A DNA stretch of 64,000 nucleotides. Origin: Scilla litardierei (taxonomy: Eukaryota > Streptophyta > Magnoliopsida > Asparagales > Asparagaceae). Where the stretch lies: contig CM061142.1 in NCBI GenBank assembly GCA_030789695.1, positions 42,207,375-42,271,374 on the forward strand, given 5' to 3'. The notes below the pieces were generated by a model that saw only the letters and a program-made list of their open reading frames with translations, was not told the origin of the DNA and ran no database searches. Positions 19,223 through 31,664 of this stretch are shown here, in pieces; position 1 is the first letter of the stretch, and every line of letters starts with the position of its first letter. The position numbers were made by a program, and so were the translations under genes.

Positions 19223-21653
19223 TGTAACGACTGGTTTTCTTATATCTGGATTTATTATATTATATATATATGTTTTGGAGGATTTTCTCCTCATGTGTGG
19301 TTTTCGTCTCCGTATCTTTCGTTTTCAATCGTTTCGTCGTGATTTTCTAGCTTCTTCTTTAGAATCGTCGATTTTGGATAAGTCGTTCGTGACGGGCTTC
19401 ATATCGGTCATATCTTACTGTTAGATCAAGCCTAGGAGTCTTGGGAATCGATCCCGGAGCTTCGCGCTCCATTTCGAAACTTTTGGTGCACATTAGCCGG
19501 TGTAAGAAGGGGCACCAACCCACTAGATGACGATCCAGTCGGTCGGAAAACCTTCTTGAACCTACTAGTGGGCTTTGTTAAATGTTCAGGAGTTACTGTT
19601 TATCGTTAGTCGGTCTAAGAACGTTGGTTGACCGACTAGGTTGCAAACTAGTCGGTCAGTAATGCTTCTTTAACCGACTAATTCATTAACTATTTTTGGT
19701 ACCAGTTACTGTACACTCTTAGTCGGTCTAAGAACGTTCATCGACCGACTAGATGTCAAACTAGTCGGTCAGTAGTTGTTCTTTGACCGACTAACTCTTA
19801 GTTCAGGTTTTCGTCTGGAGCTACTGTTTACGCTTAGTCGGTCTGCGTTGGTCAACCGACCGACTAGTTCTCAAACTAGTCGGTCAACAGTTGTTCTTTG
19901 ACCGACTAAACAGTACAGGAAACCCTAGTTTTGCCCTAGCCGCCACCAAACTCTATAAATACCCCTCCAAACGTTTTCTTCTTCTTCTTCTTCAACTCTA
20001 AACCTAATTTCTCCTCCATTGAGCCCCCATCTTCCTCAAACATTCAAACCTTCATTCCAAGCTCATCCTCCATCATCTAAAACCCTCACTTAACACATTC
20101 CACCTCTCATCTTCCCCAAACCTTCATCAAACCCCCAAAATCCACATCAAAACCAATTTCTCCAGATTTTCCCCATCCTTTCCAGATCTGAACCCTAGGT
20201 TCCCCGGAGCGTTTCTTCTGTTGCCGTGCTTGCTCGGCATCATTCTTCCGCTTCCGATACGGTAATAATCGATCTCTTAATGTTTTCATAACCCGTTGTG
20301 TTTTTGTAAAACCCTAATGAAGTGAATGTTGTTTTGATGATTGTTTCTCCATAACAGCGACTTCCCCGTAAATTAGCGTCCGTGGGACGAACTCTCATTG
20401 ATCGTCATCCTCGGTGCTAGGCAAGTGAAACTTGCCACTTAGGGTTTTGGGCCATGTCTTAGGCCATTTGCTTGTGTAGGTGTAAAAGAGACTAGGCGAC
20501 GAAATGATACTCGCCTAGGCGCAATTTTAGGAACTAGCTTGACAACGAAGCTAGATCCGTCGTTTATCATGTTGCATAACTACCATGGCATGTTTAATTT
20601 CAATTAACGGTGCGCGAATTAATTGTCATCCATGCTATCCATGTTGAATGTCGCATTCGTAGCACACGCTACAATACTTGTGTTTCCTGGCTCGTGTTCC
20701 AGAAGCGGGCTACGTGAGTTGGTTGATAGCCAATGCCCGATCTACTAGTTCCGGCTAGGCACATGCGTTGCAGGCATAACCCTACGCCATACGTGTTAAA
20801 TACACTTCCTGGCTTGTGATCCAGAAGCGAGCATTCCATGTTCGGGGGTAATGCCCTGGCTCGATACACGTGGAGGGGTAGAGATAAACGGTCACTTGAG
20901 CTTAGGAGTTGGCCCGATCAGCCACTCTAGCCAACAGGCAGAATCTCTGTGCACAACTTGTTTACTCGACTGTTCACTTGACGTGAACCACTTGACTTGT
21001 ACTTGTCCGTGTTTTAATTGTTATCCGTGACATACTTGCTACTTTTACTTTCCTTTACTTGTCACTTCCATGCTATACTTGCCATGCCATGCATCATACT
21101 ATAACTGCTAGGTTGCTAGTTTACCTTACCGTCAGTTTCCTTGCCCAAGTCTTCTAGACTTGCTGACATGTGCCCCCTTTACTCTTTTGGGTGACACATG
21201 TTAGATCCTGAGTCTGAGTACATTGTAGAGGACGAGGTGTTTGCTGACGCCGAGCCCGAGCCTGTGTTTGGCGAGGAGTACGCGGACACTGGGGACCAGT
21301 CCTAGTGTCTTCGTTGAGCTTTCCCTTTTGTTTAGACTGCTGTTTTGTTGTCGGTGCGTAGCACCTATACTTGGCTATGTTGTTCCTTTTTGTTGGCCTT
21401 GTTCTGGGCCTTTAGACTCTTTCTTTTAGCCTGGTGGCTTTTCTGGATGTTGAACTTAATTTTCATGTTGGACAAATTATGAGATATGAGATTTTATTTC
21501 TGTCTCTCCTTGTGTTATTATTGTTGTTCCGTTTGTAGTTACAGGGACCTGCTTATGTTTTATTGACGCTTATCGGGTTTGGGGCTTCACCGCTCCACTC
21601 TCGTGCGGACCTTTTCACGTCTCGCCTCCATTTTAGGGAAGCGGGGCGTGACA
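19223..21653 (+). repeat. gypsy-1 3' LTR
   Basis: Same layout and length as 11966-14396. TATA box at 19954-19961. One R/U5 hairpin base pair is lost here (GG to GA at 21193-21194). Confidence 0.97.
19537..19909 (+). promoter_or_regulatory. Array of ACCGAC/GTCGGT motifs in gypsy-1 3' LTR
   Basis: Also 14 copies. Some sites lost in the 5' LTR are intact here (for example gaccgac at 19629 against gatcgac at 12374) and vice versa. Confidence 0.6.
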
Positions 21654-21658
21654 TGTCG

Positions 21659-22082
21659 TCTGATCCTCTGCAGCTTCAAATCTCCTGTCTATGCTACCTT
21701 GATACGATCCACCATCGTAGACTGAATCTGCAAACTCATCAGCGAAACGATCACTCCTGGTAGTACACACTCAATGTCCATCCCTCTCAGCTCCTGTTAT
21801 GCTCTCCAGTCGGCAGTATGCATCATCACTGCGGGGAGTCTGCTCAATGCATCTGACACCACATTCACCTTCCTCGGGTGGTTCTACAGATCTATCTCAT
21901 AGTCTACCATCTGCTCCAACCATCGTCTCTGACGCATGTTGAGCTCCTTCTGCATAAAAATGTACTTCAAACTTTTGTGATCGGTGAAGATTTTCATGTT
22001 CTCACTCAGCAGGAAGTGTCTCTAGTTCTTCAACGCAAATATCACTACAGTTAACTCCAGGTCGTGCGTCGGGTAGTTCTTC
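21659..22082 (-). pseudogene. gypsy-2 RNase H remnant
   Basis: Minus-strand text resembling [26 protein letters not shown] and [10 protein letters not shown] can be read, with several stops and a frameshift near 22100. It joins directly to the integrase part at 11960 once gypsy-1 is removed. Confidence 0.75.
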
Positions 22083-23608
22083 TCATGATTCCTCAACTGC
22101 CGAGAAGCGCACGTAATGTCCATGCTGATGTAAGACGCATCCGAGACCCTTGCCAGATGTATCACAATAAATCTCGAAGCCTCCGCTCCGATCCGATACG
22201 TCCAATACCGGTGATGTGGTCAACTTCTCCTTCAAGATATTGAAGGCCTTCTCACAATCCTCTGACCAGACAAACTCCATATCCTTCCTCGTCAGCTTCG
22301 TCACCGGCTCCGCAATCCTCGAGAAATCCTTAATGAAGCGACGGTAGTAGCCTGCTAACCCAAGAAAGCTCATGATATCTGATGCTGACTGCGGGGTCGG
22401 CCACTCGCTGACTGCCCTGACCTTCTCTGGATCTACAGATATGCCATCTCCAAACACCACGTGTCCCAGGAACGCGACTCTGTCCAATCAGAACTTGCAC
22501 TTACTAAACTTGGCATACAACTTATGATGTCTCAGTGTCTTCAATACTGTCCTTAGATGACGACTGTGCTCCTCTTCAGACTTTGAGTAAATAAGAATGT
22601 CGTCGATGAAGATGACGACGAACTTATCCAGGAAGTCGTAGAAAATTAGATTCATCATGTTCATAAACACTGCTGGAGCGTTGGTCACACCAAACGGCAT
22701 GACTACGAACCCATAGTGTTCATACTTAGTCCTGAAGGCCGTCTTCAGAATATCGTCCTTCCTCACCTTCGGCTTGTGGTACCCACTCCTCAAATCCAAT
22801 TTCGAGAAAACTCTCGAACCTCCAAGTTGGTCGAAAATATCATCATTCCTAGGCAGCAGATACTTATTCTTCATAGTCACTACATTCAGCCCTCTGTAGT
22901 CCGCACACATCCGGCAAGATCCATCCTTCTTCTTCACCAACAGAACCGGTGCACCCCACAGTGACATACTAGGATGGATGAAACCCATCTGCTGTAAATC
23001 GTCCAACTGTTTTCGTAACTCCTCTTGCTCTGTAGGAGACATATGATATGGTGCCTTCGAAATAGGTTGCGCTCCTGGCATAAGATCTATTCTAAACTCC
23101 AAAGCTCTGTCGGGTGGAAAACCTGAAATGTCATCCGGGAAGACGTCGTCGAAGTCTTTGATGACTGCTGGCCTACTGATCTCCATCTGCATGGCGACCA
23201 TGATCGACTCCCCCGGCTTGGCCCGGAATCTAACGGGCACAAGCGATCGTTCTCTGCTGTGAAACTCGAACTCCGGGTGACCTGGAATCCTGAACACCAC
23301 TTTCTTGCTGCGGCAATAGATCGAAGCATGGAAATCTCCCAACCAATCGATGCCAAGAACAACATTGAAATGTGGCAGATCATGGACAATGAAGTCGGCA
23401 TAGAGCTTGTGTCCACTGACCACCAACAGAATCGAGTGGCATCCCAAATTAACCATCACCACTCCGTTTCCTGTAGTGATGTCCCGACACTTAGGGAGTG
23501 TATGGGTGGGAATGGAGTGTTCTATTACGAATCTCCAGGTTATGATGCACATGGATGCACCAAAGTCGAACAAGGTTAATGCCGGGAAAGAAGACACTAA
23601 AATGGTGC
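22083..23608 (-). pseudogene. gypsy-2 protease and reverse transcriptase (broken)
   Basis: Begins right after intron 1. The protease site reads LFDFGAS instead of DSGA, so the catalytic-motif Ser is Phe. RT follows with [43 protein letters not shown] and the catalytic [10 protein letters not shown], still intact. A TGA near 22486 replaces a conserved Trp after KFSKCKF; the second part (22083-22487) holds [25 protein letters not shown] and the RNase H start [10 protein letters not shown]. Ends in a frameshift after HGHY. Not functional. Confidence 0.9.
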
Positions 23609-23734
23609 CTAAGATACAGAAAGACAAAGCTAAGGTTAAACAAGACTACCAACCTAACTAGTAAGGGTTGAACAAACATATGCAAACAACATGATCCATG
23701 CTCTACAAAGAAAATACTAGTTCTAAAGAATTAC
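23609..23734 (-). other. gypsy-2 intron 1 (gag/protease boundary)
   Basis: 126 bp, minus strand: TTGCAG|GTAATTC donor and TATCTTAG|GCACC acceptor, phase 1. Joining gives VVIAG-TILVSS..LTLFD, as expected for the linker before protease. Matches the position and phase of gypsy-1 intron 1; gypsy-4 keeps the donor. Confidence 0.75.
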
Positions 23735-24904
23735 CTGCAATGACAACATCCATGTCTTCAGCCTCTACGGCTGTCATGGTATAAGCTGGCCTTCGTGGTG
23801 GTGCTATCTGATGGTAAATCTGCTCCTGAGGTGGCAATGAGGGTTGATGAACGACAGCTCCTCTCTGAGTAGGGGCTGGCACTCGGCTCTACAGTGGAGC
23901 TGGTGCTCTACCCTGCAATGGGGCTGGTGCTCCGCCCACAGTACGATGAAGGTTCGGACAATCTCTAACAGTGTGAGGCGTCTCCACATACCAGACACAA
24001 ACCCAGCTTCCTGCTGCAATTGTTCTGTGTATGGCCCGGTTTGCCACAGAAATGGCATGGACCCTTCATCTGATGCTGAGCATGTGCTCCTCGCCTCTTG
24101 AAAGCACCATCTGATTGGATCTCATAGCAGGCCTAGCAGTGGCCTATACTGCTCCATCGGTCTATTTCCTCCACCAGCAGGAGGATCAGGAAGTCTCATT
24201 ACAGCCTCATGGGTCCTGACTGCATTCAGTACAGCCCTCATAGTAGTCGAGTCTGCTGAGGACATAGAGGCCTGGATCTTGGGGTGTAGCCCCTGACAAA
24301 ACCGATCAGCTCTATTCTCCTCCTTCTTCACCATGTGCGGGGGCGAAGCGGCTCAACATCTCAAACTCCGCTTCGTACTCATCAACTGACATACTCCCCT
24401 GAGTCAGGTTCATGAACTGCTGTAAGAGCTCTCTCTTCACAGCCTTGGGGAAGTACTTCTCCTTGAACATCGACTTGAAAGTGCCCCATTCCACTGGCTT
24501 CTGCAGACGCCTCTCCTCAATGCGCCACCAGTTTCTTGCATTCTCAATCAGCTGCATCTTCGCTATCTCAACTCTGGTCTCATCAAGTATCTTAGCAGCT
24601 ATCAGTTTTTCCTCGGTACTCTGGATCCATTCGTCGGCATCCAGTGGTCCATTATTTCCAGAGAAGGTCCTCTGCTGTAACTCATTGAACTGCTTCACTC
24701 CGAGAGCAACTCGAGTGCAGGCGGAGGCGGTGGCGGTGCAACCGAAGCAGCTCGGGCAACACGGTTGGACTGCCCAACCAAGTGATGCTGAACATCCAAC
24801 ATCTCTCTCATAACATCCAGAAATTAGCAAAACTCGCCACCCTGGCCATCCATGGTCCCGTCAGCTGAAGGTCCGGCTCGGGTATTGCGTCCTCCTGCCA
24901 TCAT
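23735..24904 (-). pseudogene. gypsy-2 gag (broken)
   Basis: Starts at ATG codons at 24904-24899 (MMAGGRNTRAG). The capsid-like middle has KQFNELQQRTFSG, DEWIQSTEEKL, WWRIEERRL and YFPKAVKRELLQQF, typical retrotransposon gag text. The first zinc knuckle, CHFCGKPGHTQNNC (CX2CX4HX4C), is intact; the second is cut by a frameshift. There is an early stop near 24829 and a frameshift near 24330. Gag would form the particle that packages RNA. Confidence 0.9.
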
Positions 24905-24997
24905 ATTGACAAGAAAACCCAATTTAGACTTGTACAAGATAAACTGGATATTTAAAATAAATGCGAGTAATTCTATTGCCACGAACTTTTATAAGTA

Positions 24998-25026
24998 CAT
25001 GACTTGCATGGGCCACCACTAAAACC
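24998..25026 (-). other. gypsy-2 primer-binding region
   Basis: Minus strand, directly inside the 5' LTR: ggttttagtggtggcccatg. The equivalent spot in gypsy-1 (ggttttgttggtggcccatg) and gypsy-4 agrees. I cannot assign the tRNA. Confidence 0.55.
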
Positions 25027-27998
25027 TGTCACGCACCGCTTCCAAAACAGGTGCGAGGACGAGACGAAGGTCTGCATGTGCCGGAGCTGTGGGGCTCAGA
25101 CCCAATAAGCGTATGTAGAGATACTATTTAAAGATTTACAGGTTCTTGCATTTAAAAAGTTCATAACAATAATAGTAAAGTACTCGAAAGGAAATTTGCA
25201 TTCATTTATAAAAAGGTAATGTCCAGCACATAACAAGTCTAATAAAGGATGCCAAGCATGGCTATAAGTGCAGAAAGGAAACTAATGGTACAAAGCACCC
25301 AACCTAGACAGAAAGTAAATCAGTGCTACGCACCCAAACTAAAAAGCAGTAAACCTCCAAAGGTCAGCAACGGTGAGGAACCTCTAAATCTGGTTCTCAT
25401 CAGGCATGTACTCATGATCAACGTCCTTCGGCTCCAAGTCCTTGAGTAAAGCTGGCTCTTCCGTGTACTCTGTCTCGGTACCTGACGTACAACACCCAAG
25501 AGAAAAGGGGCTGTACGTCAGGTAAAGTCTACAAGGAAAGGTTAGACTCTACTACAAGTGTAAAGGAATTTAAGAGCGACATTTAAAGTTGATTTAAAAT
25601 GATATGATGCAACAACATGACATATATAAGTAAGGAAAAGTAAAGACTGTACAGAAAGTAAACGTGAGAGGAAAAATCGTAGCGTAAGCTACCGAGACAA
25701 GACTAGACCAGGCTAGACGAGACTGTGTGACACCAAGCGACTCGACACCAAGAGGGTTCACGCCTTCAGCTTAGAAAGTGGCCAGACTCTCTAACCTGGT
25801 GGCCGCTCAAACCTACCCCACCCCAAGACAAGACAAGACAAGATAAGACTTATAGGACCACTCACTCTAGCTCGATGAGTGCCTCTATCCCCACGGTCCG
25901 CAGGGTCAACCACTCACTCAGTGGGTAACGGGCTTCCCGTAGGTGAATATGTACCACTGTGTAGGACCACTCACTCTGGCTCAGTGAGTACCTCTATCCC
26001 CACGGTCTGCTGGGCCACTCACTCTAGCTCAGTGAGTGACGGGTTTCCCGTAGGTTAATCAGTACAAGGGATCACTCTCTCTGTCTCGGAGAGTGCCCTA
26101 TTGCCCGCAGGCTATGTAAGACATGACGTGAAAGATGTTACATGACATGACGAGGGTATAGTTGTTCTAGGGTGTCCACACGCACACACACACAGATAGT
26201 CCATAACATGTTTGCAGTTTAATACCTAGACTTCGTTGTCAAGTCTAGGCTATCGTGAGGGGGTTCCGGACGCTATCATTTCACGTACGGTTCTCTTTAC
26301 AGTTTTAAGTAGAAAGTGGCCTAGACATGGCCATAACTACACAAGTGGGGGCACTTGCCTGCGGTGGCGAGTAGAACGTCCGTCGGAGGTGTCTCGTCTC
26401 GGTCGTCGCATCGGTCAACGTCCGCTGTCACAAGTCAACGATGGGTGTCAGGTCGCGTTTTTAGAAGTTCCTATTATGGTAAGTTTCTAAGTTGATCGTG
26501 GCTAACCTATCAGTTTTCATGTGAAGTCCGAAAGTTCAACCTATTCTATGATTCGATCCTATGTACACAGTCAAACAGTTTGATCGTCGATTCTAGTTGT
26601 TACAACGGTTTAATGGTGTAGAAAATAAATTTAGTGATTAAGTTGTCAGATTTTAATTAGGTTTTCAATGTCGTACGGTTTGGGTTACTACGAGTGAAAA
26701 GACCAACCTAATGTGACGAAGCGCACGGGTCATTGTCGGATTTGGAACGGCGGTTGTGCTCGGTATCCTCGACTACGGGTAGCACAGTAAGGATCGTCTC
26801 GGGATCGTCTCGGCTACGGGTAGCACAGCGAGATGACACGGCAACGGGTACAGCGTCGGGATTGCTTCAGTTGCGAGTAATGCAATGAAACAACACGGCG
26901 GCGGCTACAACGTCGGGGAAACGCGTGAGTTCTGTGACGTGCGTGGATTCCAAGGAGCAAGGCGCTGCCGGAGATAGGAGGAGGCCAAAGGGGGTCGCGC
27001 GGCCTGAGGGGTGGCCGAAGCAACGGCCGGTGGCGATGAGACCGACGGTTTGAAGGAGCTAGGACAGATCTGAGTTTTTCTGGGCTGTTTTGGATCCGTA
27101 ACATGATTGTCACAGCTTGAGGGGGTAGCAACGGCTGCAGTAGGTAGAGGGATTCTGGGGAGGTCGTTGGCGGTGGAGTGGGTCATCGGCGGCGGCCGGA
27201 AAAGTCCGGCCGTGAGTTTTTCGGCAGACTGGGCGGCTGTGTGCGGGAAAATGGCAGATTCTGTGGTTTTGATGACTTGCGAGGAGGAGGATAAGAGGGA
27301 AGAGAGAGAGGAAGTTGACCGGAGGTAGGTGGTTGTGACCGGAGCCCTCGCCAGTGGCAAGAAGCTATGTTACGTGAAGAAGTGGGCGGCGGTTGTCAAT
27401 GTGCGTGAGAAACCCTAGTGCGTGTGTGGGGGAGATATAACATGTTATTTGCTATATAAGGTATAAAAAGGTATATTCTAGGTTGATTGGAGAGAGGGTG
27501 TGTGAGAGGGGGATGGTATATTTTAGGTGAGATTAGTTATAAGAATCACATGTGATACGTAATCAATCCTATTAGATTTAGGTTAAAATTTGAATTTCAA
27601 ATTGGATTAGGCTAATTGGGTTTTGAATGTAATTAGTGTGATAGGTTAGGCTAACAGTGTCCAAAAATTATGAGAAAAATATCGGGATGACCGTGGCGAT
27701 GAGAGGCTCGAGGGTACGGTGGTCGATCACGTGTTAGGTTCACGGAAAAAGAACTAAAAATTATAGAGGTCCAACGTCAAAGTCTAAATTTACGACGCCC
27801 CTTCAATTAAAGCTGATTTGTGGGAGAACATCCTGTGAAATGACGTTCACTAAAAATCCCACAAATAACTACTCTCTCCGAGGGTCATAACGACATATCT
27901 CATCGCACGTTTCGAATACAAGAGGAAGCCAAATAAAATACACGTACGAAAAAGGACGTACACGCAGAAATACATATGATCGGAAAATGACCGTTACA
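25027..27998 (-). repeat. gypsy-2 5' LTR
   Basis: Same layout as 7500-10473. TATA region near 27450-27470 (ctatataag, gtataaaaag on the plus strand). GC-rich leader about 26900-27370. Confidence 0.95.
25384..25488 (-). other. Acidic 34-codon frame in gypsy-2 5' LTR
   Basis: From an ACG codon in the hairpin arm the frame stays open for 34 codons to a TAG, beginning TSGTETEYTEEPALL and ending YMPDENQI. It aligns without gaps in length with the frame in gypsy-4 and nearly so with gypsy-1. In the other LTR copy (from 7956) the frame has an internal TAG and has lost the end TAG. ACG is where gypsy-1 has ATG. Translation is not shown. Confidence 0.45.
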
Positions 27999-28003
27999 AA
28001 AGT

Positions 28004-28873
28004 GTAAGTCACACTAATTCTAACATTAGCAATCTAGACAGTGTACTCGTATGAACTTAGGTTCTCATATACATTCTCAGAATAGCTATTGACTTGAACC
28101 AATGATTAGAGACCTAATTAATAGAGAACTAATCAATAGTGGAATGACCATGAACTTAAGCAAATAATATAGCCAACTTTTAACTTTGGTCGTTGAAGCA
28201 CGCGACCATCTGCTTGGGTAAACTTTGTACTAATTGAAATATCACATACTCGAAGCATGGTTCGGGTGTACGTCACTTTAATTCTAACTGTAGAAATTTA
28301 GCCAGCGTACTCGTATGAACCTTAGGACATGACATCTAGTCTTAAAACAATTATTGACCTGAACAGATGACTCGAGACCTAACCAAATAGGAAACAAACA
28401 ACTGCAGAGCAACTTTGACTTGAACGTACGACATAGCTAACTTTCAACTTAGTTGGTTGTAGTACTCGACCATCTACTTGGCTAAACTGTGTACTAATTG
28501 ACAACCACATTCTCGAAGCATGGATCGGGAGTAGGTCACAATGAATTCTAACTTTAGAAATGGAGATAATCTACCTTATGGAATTACCGCATGCTCGAAG
28601 CATGGATCGGTATCATAGTTGTTGGATTTCAAAGAATTGCTCAGGACTGATATTCTCTGTTGAGGCTTCTGCCTTGACTTTTCAGTAAATAAATACCATA
28701 TATATGTATTTGTTGTACTCATTGTTGTATGTACACGTTGTTGGATGTATTGTTGTACACATTGTTGGATGTACGAAATAATGGGCCTATAAGGCCATAC
28801 GGATATGGATACGGATATGTATACAGATTCAAATATGGATACTGTTATAAATGTGTAATGTGATACTATATGG
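28004..28873 (+). repeat. Solo LTR, middle segment
   Basis: Resumes after the second AAAGT. The text around gtaagtcacactaattctaac matches the gypsy-3 LTR read in reverse (29160-30120). Contains two diverged copies of an approximately 290-bp unit (starts near 28004 and 28260, each with actcgtatgaac and acatagc/atatagc phrases). Ends at TATGG, the gypsy-3 target. Confidence 0.7.
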
Positions 28874-29084
28874 TGTAACGACCCGCTCTCGGGGGCCAGT
28901 TACTTATTTGATATTTGTGCAGGTCCTGCAGTTAACCAGTGAAACCAAAATAGCCACGATGCAGAGATGTACAAAAATACCCAAATAGTGTCTAATTATT
29001 ATCATCCATACTGTACAAAAATGTTCCAACAAACATACATGAAAGAAAGAAAGTACATAATTGCAAATAACTCTGAAAGCTGCG

Positions 29085-29170
29085 GTCTCAGGGTCGAACT
29101 CTGGCGTTATCAACTCAAGAGCATCTACCTCCACTGGTGCGTCGTCTGCGGTGCCACGGAGATGGAACCG
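29085..29170 (-). other. Acidic conserved frame in gypsy-3 3' LTR
   Basis: Part of a 164-codon minus-strand frame (28904-29398). The segment from LRGTADDAPVE through FDPETAAFRV is preserved in the 5' LTR (frame 34589-35083) and in the solo LTR. The rest of the frame is very hydrophobic and derives from CTTTAC-like repeats. Located about 270 bp from the LTR end. Confidence 0.4.
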
Positions 29171-31614
29171 TAGGTAAGTCACAACAATTCTAAGTATAGA
29201 AAAGAAGCAGTGTACGAGTATGACAAAAGTAACTATGTACAAACAAACCAGAGTGAAAAGTAAAGTACTGAGCAACAACGGTACATAACTGAGTGGTAAA
29301 AGTAACAATACTAAAACGAGAGAACAACCGTGTGTGTAAGTGTAACAGGCTACTGCTGTCGCTAAAAGTACGACAAGTAAAGTACTGTGACTGCACAAGT
29401 GTAGTAAGTAACATGCATGGAATGCGTAAAGTAAAGGTGACTGTGCAAAATTAACTACACTACGTGACTCAAGTAGGAGAGCACAATATATGACCGTTCA
29501 ATTCATCTCTTGCCCGTGTGCGCTTACCCAGACGAATACCGAAACCCAGGCAGCATGACGGGTATTTTGCCGAAACTCAGGCAGCAGGACGGGATGCCAA
29601 AACTCAGGCGACATGACATGTAGATGGAAGTCTAGTCACTCCCGTACTCTCTCTAACTGTGAGTTACCACAAAACCCCGGTGATGTGTCAAGTGCAAGTT
29701 CGTTACAGGATGTTCCACAGGATATTCCACACGATGTTTCACATGTTACTAGTCAAACCAAGCCAACTAGTTGACTTTCTTATTGAAAACTAAAAAGAGG
29801 ATAAAGACAAGTCCAACACAAAAAGGTGTTACTTCCGTGCTTTGAGCACGTGGTAGTGTGGTATATCACACAATTTACCCAAGTTGGTAGTTGCGTGTAA
29901 CAACCACCAAAGTTGATTGGCAAAGTAACCTTTAGTTGATTACTTTTCTATTAGGTTAGATCTCTAGTTCGGTACAACTCAATAGCCGTTCGAAGGCTAT
30001 AAGTAGTGTTCTACAAATTCATACGAGTACATTTAACTAGTTTTCTAAGTTTAGAATCTGTCATGACTTACATTATCGAGCTCGTCGTGGAAAGACGAGG
30101 TTGGAGCTAGAGAAGCTAGTGCACGAGGATTGGTACTTGCAAACACAAGAAACAATTGGTTAAAGCACACACTATTTTCTATTTATTAAACTTGATCATT
30201 TTGATTTTTAAAACTGATTGAAACGGTGTCGAAAAATATTCTAAATTTTTCTATAGGCTAGACATGATGAAAATAATTTTACTACAGTAGGGAATATTTT
30301 TCAGAAGCTTAGAGTAATTTTTATAATTTTTAAAAGCTCAAAAACAATTTTAAAACAATTTTTCAATTAGTAACGTATTTATTCAATAATTTATTCTCGA
30401 TGCAATCTGTATCGAAAAGTTGCAAATGAGCTGTCAAAATGACCGTCTCGAATAGTACTATAACATATATTTTATCATGTATCAGTGTACGTGAAAATAA
30501 CAAGTTATGGATTTTTAATTGAAAAAGACGTATTTAAGTTTTAGGCATAAAAATTAATTCTGGAAAAACTAAGCTTCTGATTGAGATGAAACCAGCACCA
30601 TTGGATCCAGAATGTCATTTCTGATTTTTGGAGCTAGTCTCACATTTTTCTGAGGTCTATATTTCAAGTTATGGATTTAAAACCATAAGTACCCATTAAT
30701 AATTAATTAAAAATACGTAAATACGAAATAATCTTCGTATTTACGAGTGTGCCATCGACATCACCTCCCGCTCTTCGAGCGCGTGCAGTGACGGGGCTGC
30801 TGCTTCGGCAGACGGCAGGCGACGGGGCGGTGGCCGGCAGCTGAGGCGACGGTGCGGCGGGAGTCGGCGCTCGGAGGAGGCAGTCGGAGGCGGCGGGAAG
30901 GCGATGGAGGCGAGTGAAGCGTGGGTTTGGTGGCGGGATGTCATCGGAAGCGGGTCGAAGGTGGAGCTTCGGGCGGTTGTCATCGGGGTTGCTCTGTTTT
31001 GGTGGGATAGGGGAGGAGATTATGGCGGCTTGTTGGGCGGAGGTGGCGTTGGTGTCGGAGCGAAGAGGAGGGGCGCAGTCGGACGAAAGAGGAGCACAAC
31101 GGCGCTCAATGGTGTGCTTCGCCTCGTTGGAGCGGCTTCGGGGGAGAGGGCGATGAGAGATATGGGGCGAGGGGTGTTGGGTTGTTCGGGGAGTGCTCCG
31201 GGCACTGTTCGGGCTTGGGGGTTAGTGTAGGTGGTCAGAGAGAGAGGCGGGAGCATGGGCGACCAAAGCGGCGGCAGACTGGGCTCTCATGCAGGGGTTT
31301 CAACGAGAAAGAGAGAGGGAGATCGTGAGTGTGTTACGGCTGAGGGGATTTCGTGCATTTGATCGGGGAAGAGAGTGTTGGGCCTTGGGGAGGATTTGGA
31401 TGGGGGTGTGGGTTGGTCGCTCGAGGGAGTGAGGGTGAGCAGGGTGAGACTGGGTAGCATGCGTGAGTTTGGGTTTGAACAATAGAGAGAGGGCCGGTGT
31501 GCTTTGTGTAGGGGAGAAGAGCATTGGTTTAATAATGTGGAGTTGGGTTCATCTACATGAGAGCCTGGGAGAGTGTCCTGTGGCTTATTTGTAGAGAAAT
31601 TAAGTGACAACGTG

Positions 31615-31664
31615 GAGAGAGAGAGAGAGAGGGAGGGAGGGAGGGAGGGAGGGAGGGAGGGAGA
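31615..31664 (-). repeat. (GA)n and (GGGA)n tract in gypsy-3 3' LTR
   Basis: About eight GGGA units on the plus strand, enough for a G-quadruplex on that strand, opposite the element's sense strand. The other LTR has a pure G-run followed by a long (GA)n instead (37309-37381). Confidence 0.8.

Larger units (their letters stand above)
11966..21653 (+). mobile_element. gypsy-1: nearly complete Tekay/Del-type chromovirus, plus strand, nested in gypsy-2 pol
   Basis: LTRs 11966-14396 and 19223-21653 are both 2431 bp and differ by only a few dozen sites by eye. Ends are TGTAACGACTGG...GCGTGACA. Perfect TGTCG target copies lie at 11961-11965 and 21654-21658. The interior has primer site, gag with two zinc knuckles, protease, RT, RNase H, integrase, chromodomain and polypurine tract. 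Two introns are inferred. Spliced, the coding region is one frame without frameshifts but with premature stops at 14678, 15584, 15596 and 18487 and an early terminal stop at 19141. It is the youngest insertion of this nest by position. Confidence 0.97.
7500..27998 (-). mobile_element. gypsy-2: chromodomain Ty3/gypsy (Tekay/Del type), minus strand, split by gypsy-1
   Basis: LTRs 7500-10473 and 25027-27998 (about 2.97 kb each) run tgtcacgc...ccgttaca on the plus strand. Perfect AAAGT target copies lie at 7495-7499 and 27999-28003. After removing gypsy-1 and its duplicated TGTCG, the interior is about 4.9 kb with gag, protease, RT, RNase H, integrase and chromodomain in that order on the minus strand. 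All parts carry stops or frameshifts. The chromodomain and the CCGAGGAC..GAAT block before the polypurine tract place it in the Tekay/Del chromovirus group. Confidence 0.95.

Noticed and set aside
11966..21653. Gypsy-1 as an autonomous active element
   Set aside because: At least four premature stops, an altered integrase zinc ligand and an early terminal stop.
29085..29170. Same stem-loop as gypsy-1/-2/-4 next to the acidic frame of gypsy-3
   Set aside because: Only a 4-bp stem could be formed; the hairpin is not conserved in this subfamily.
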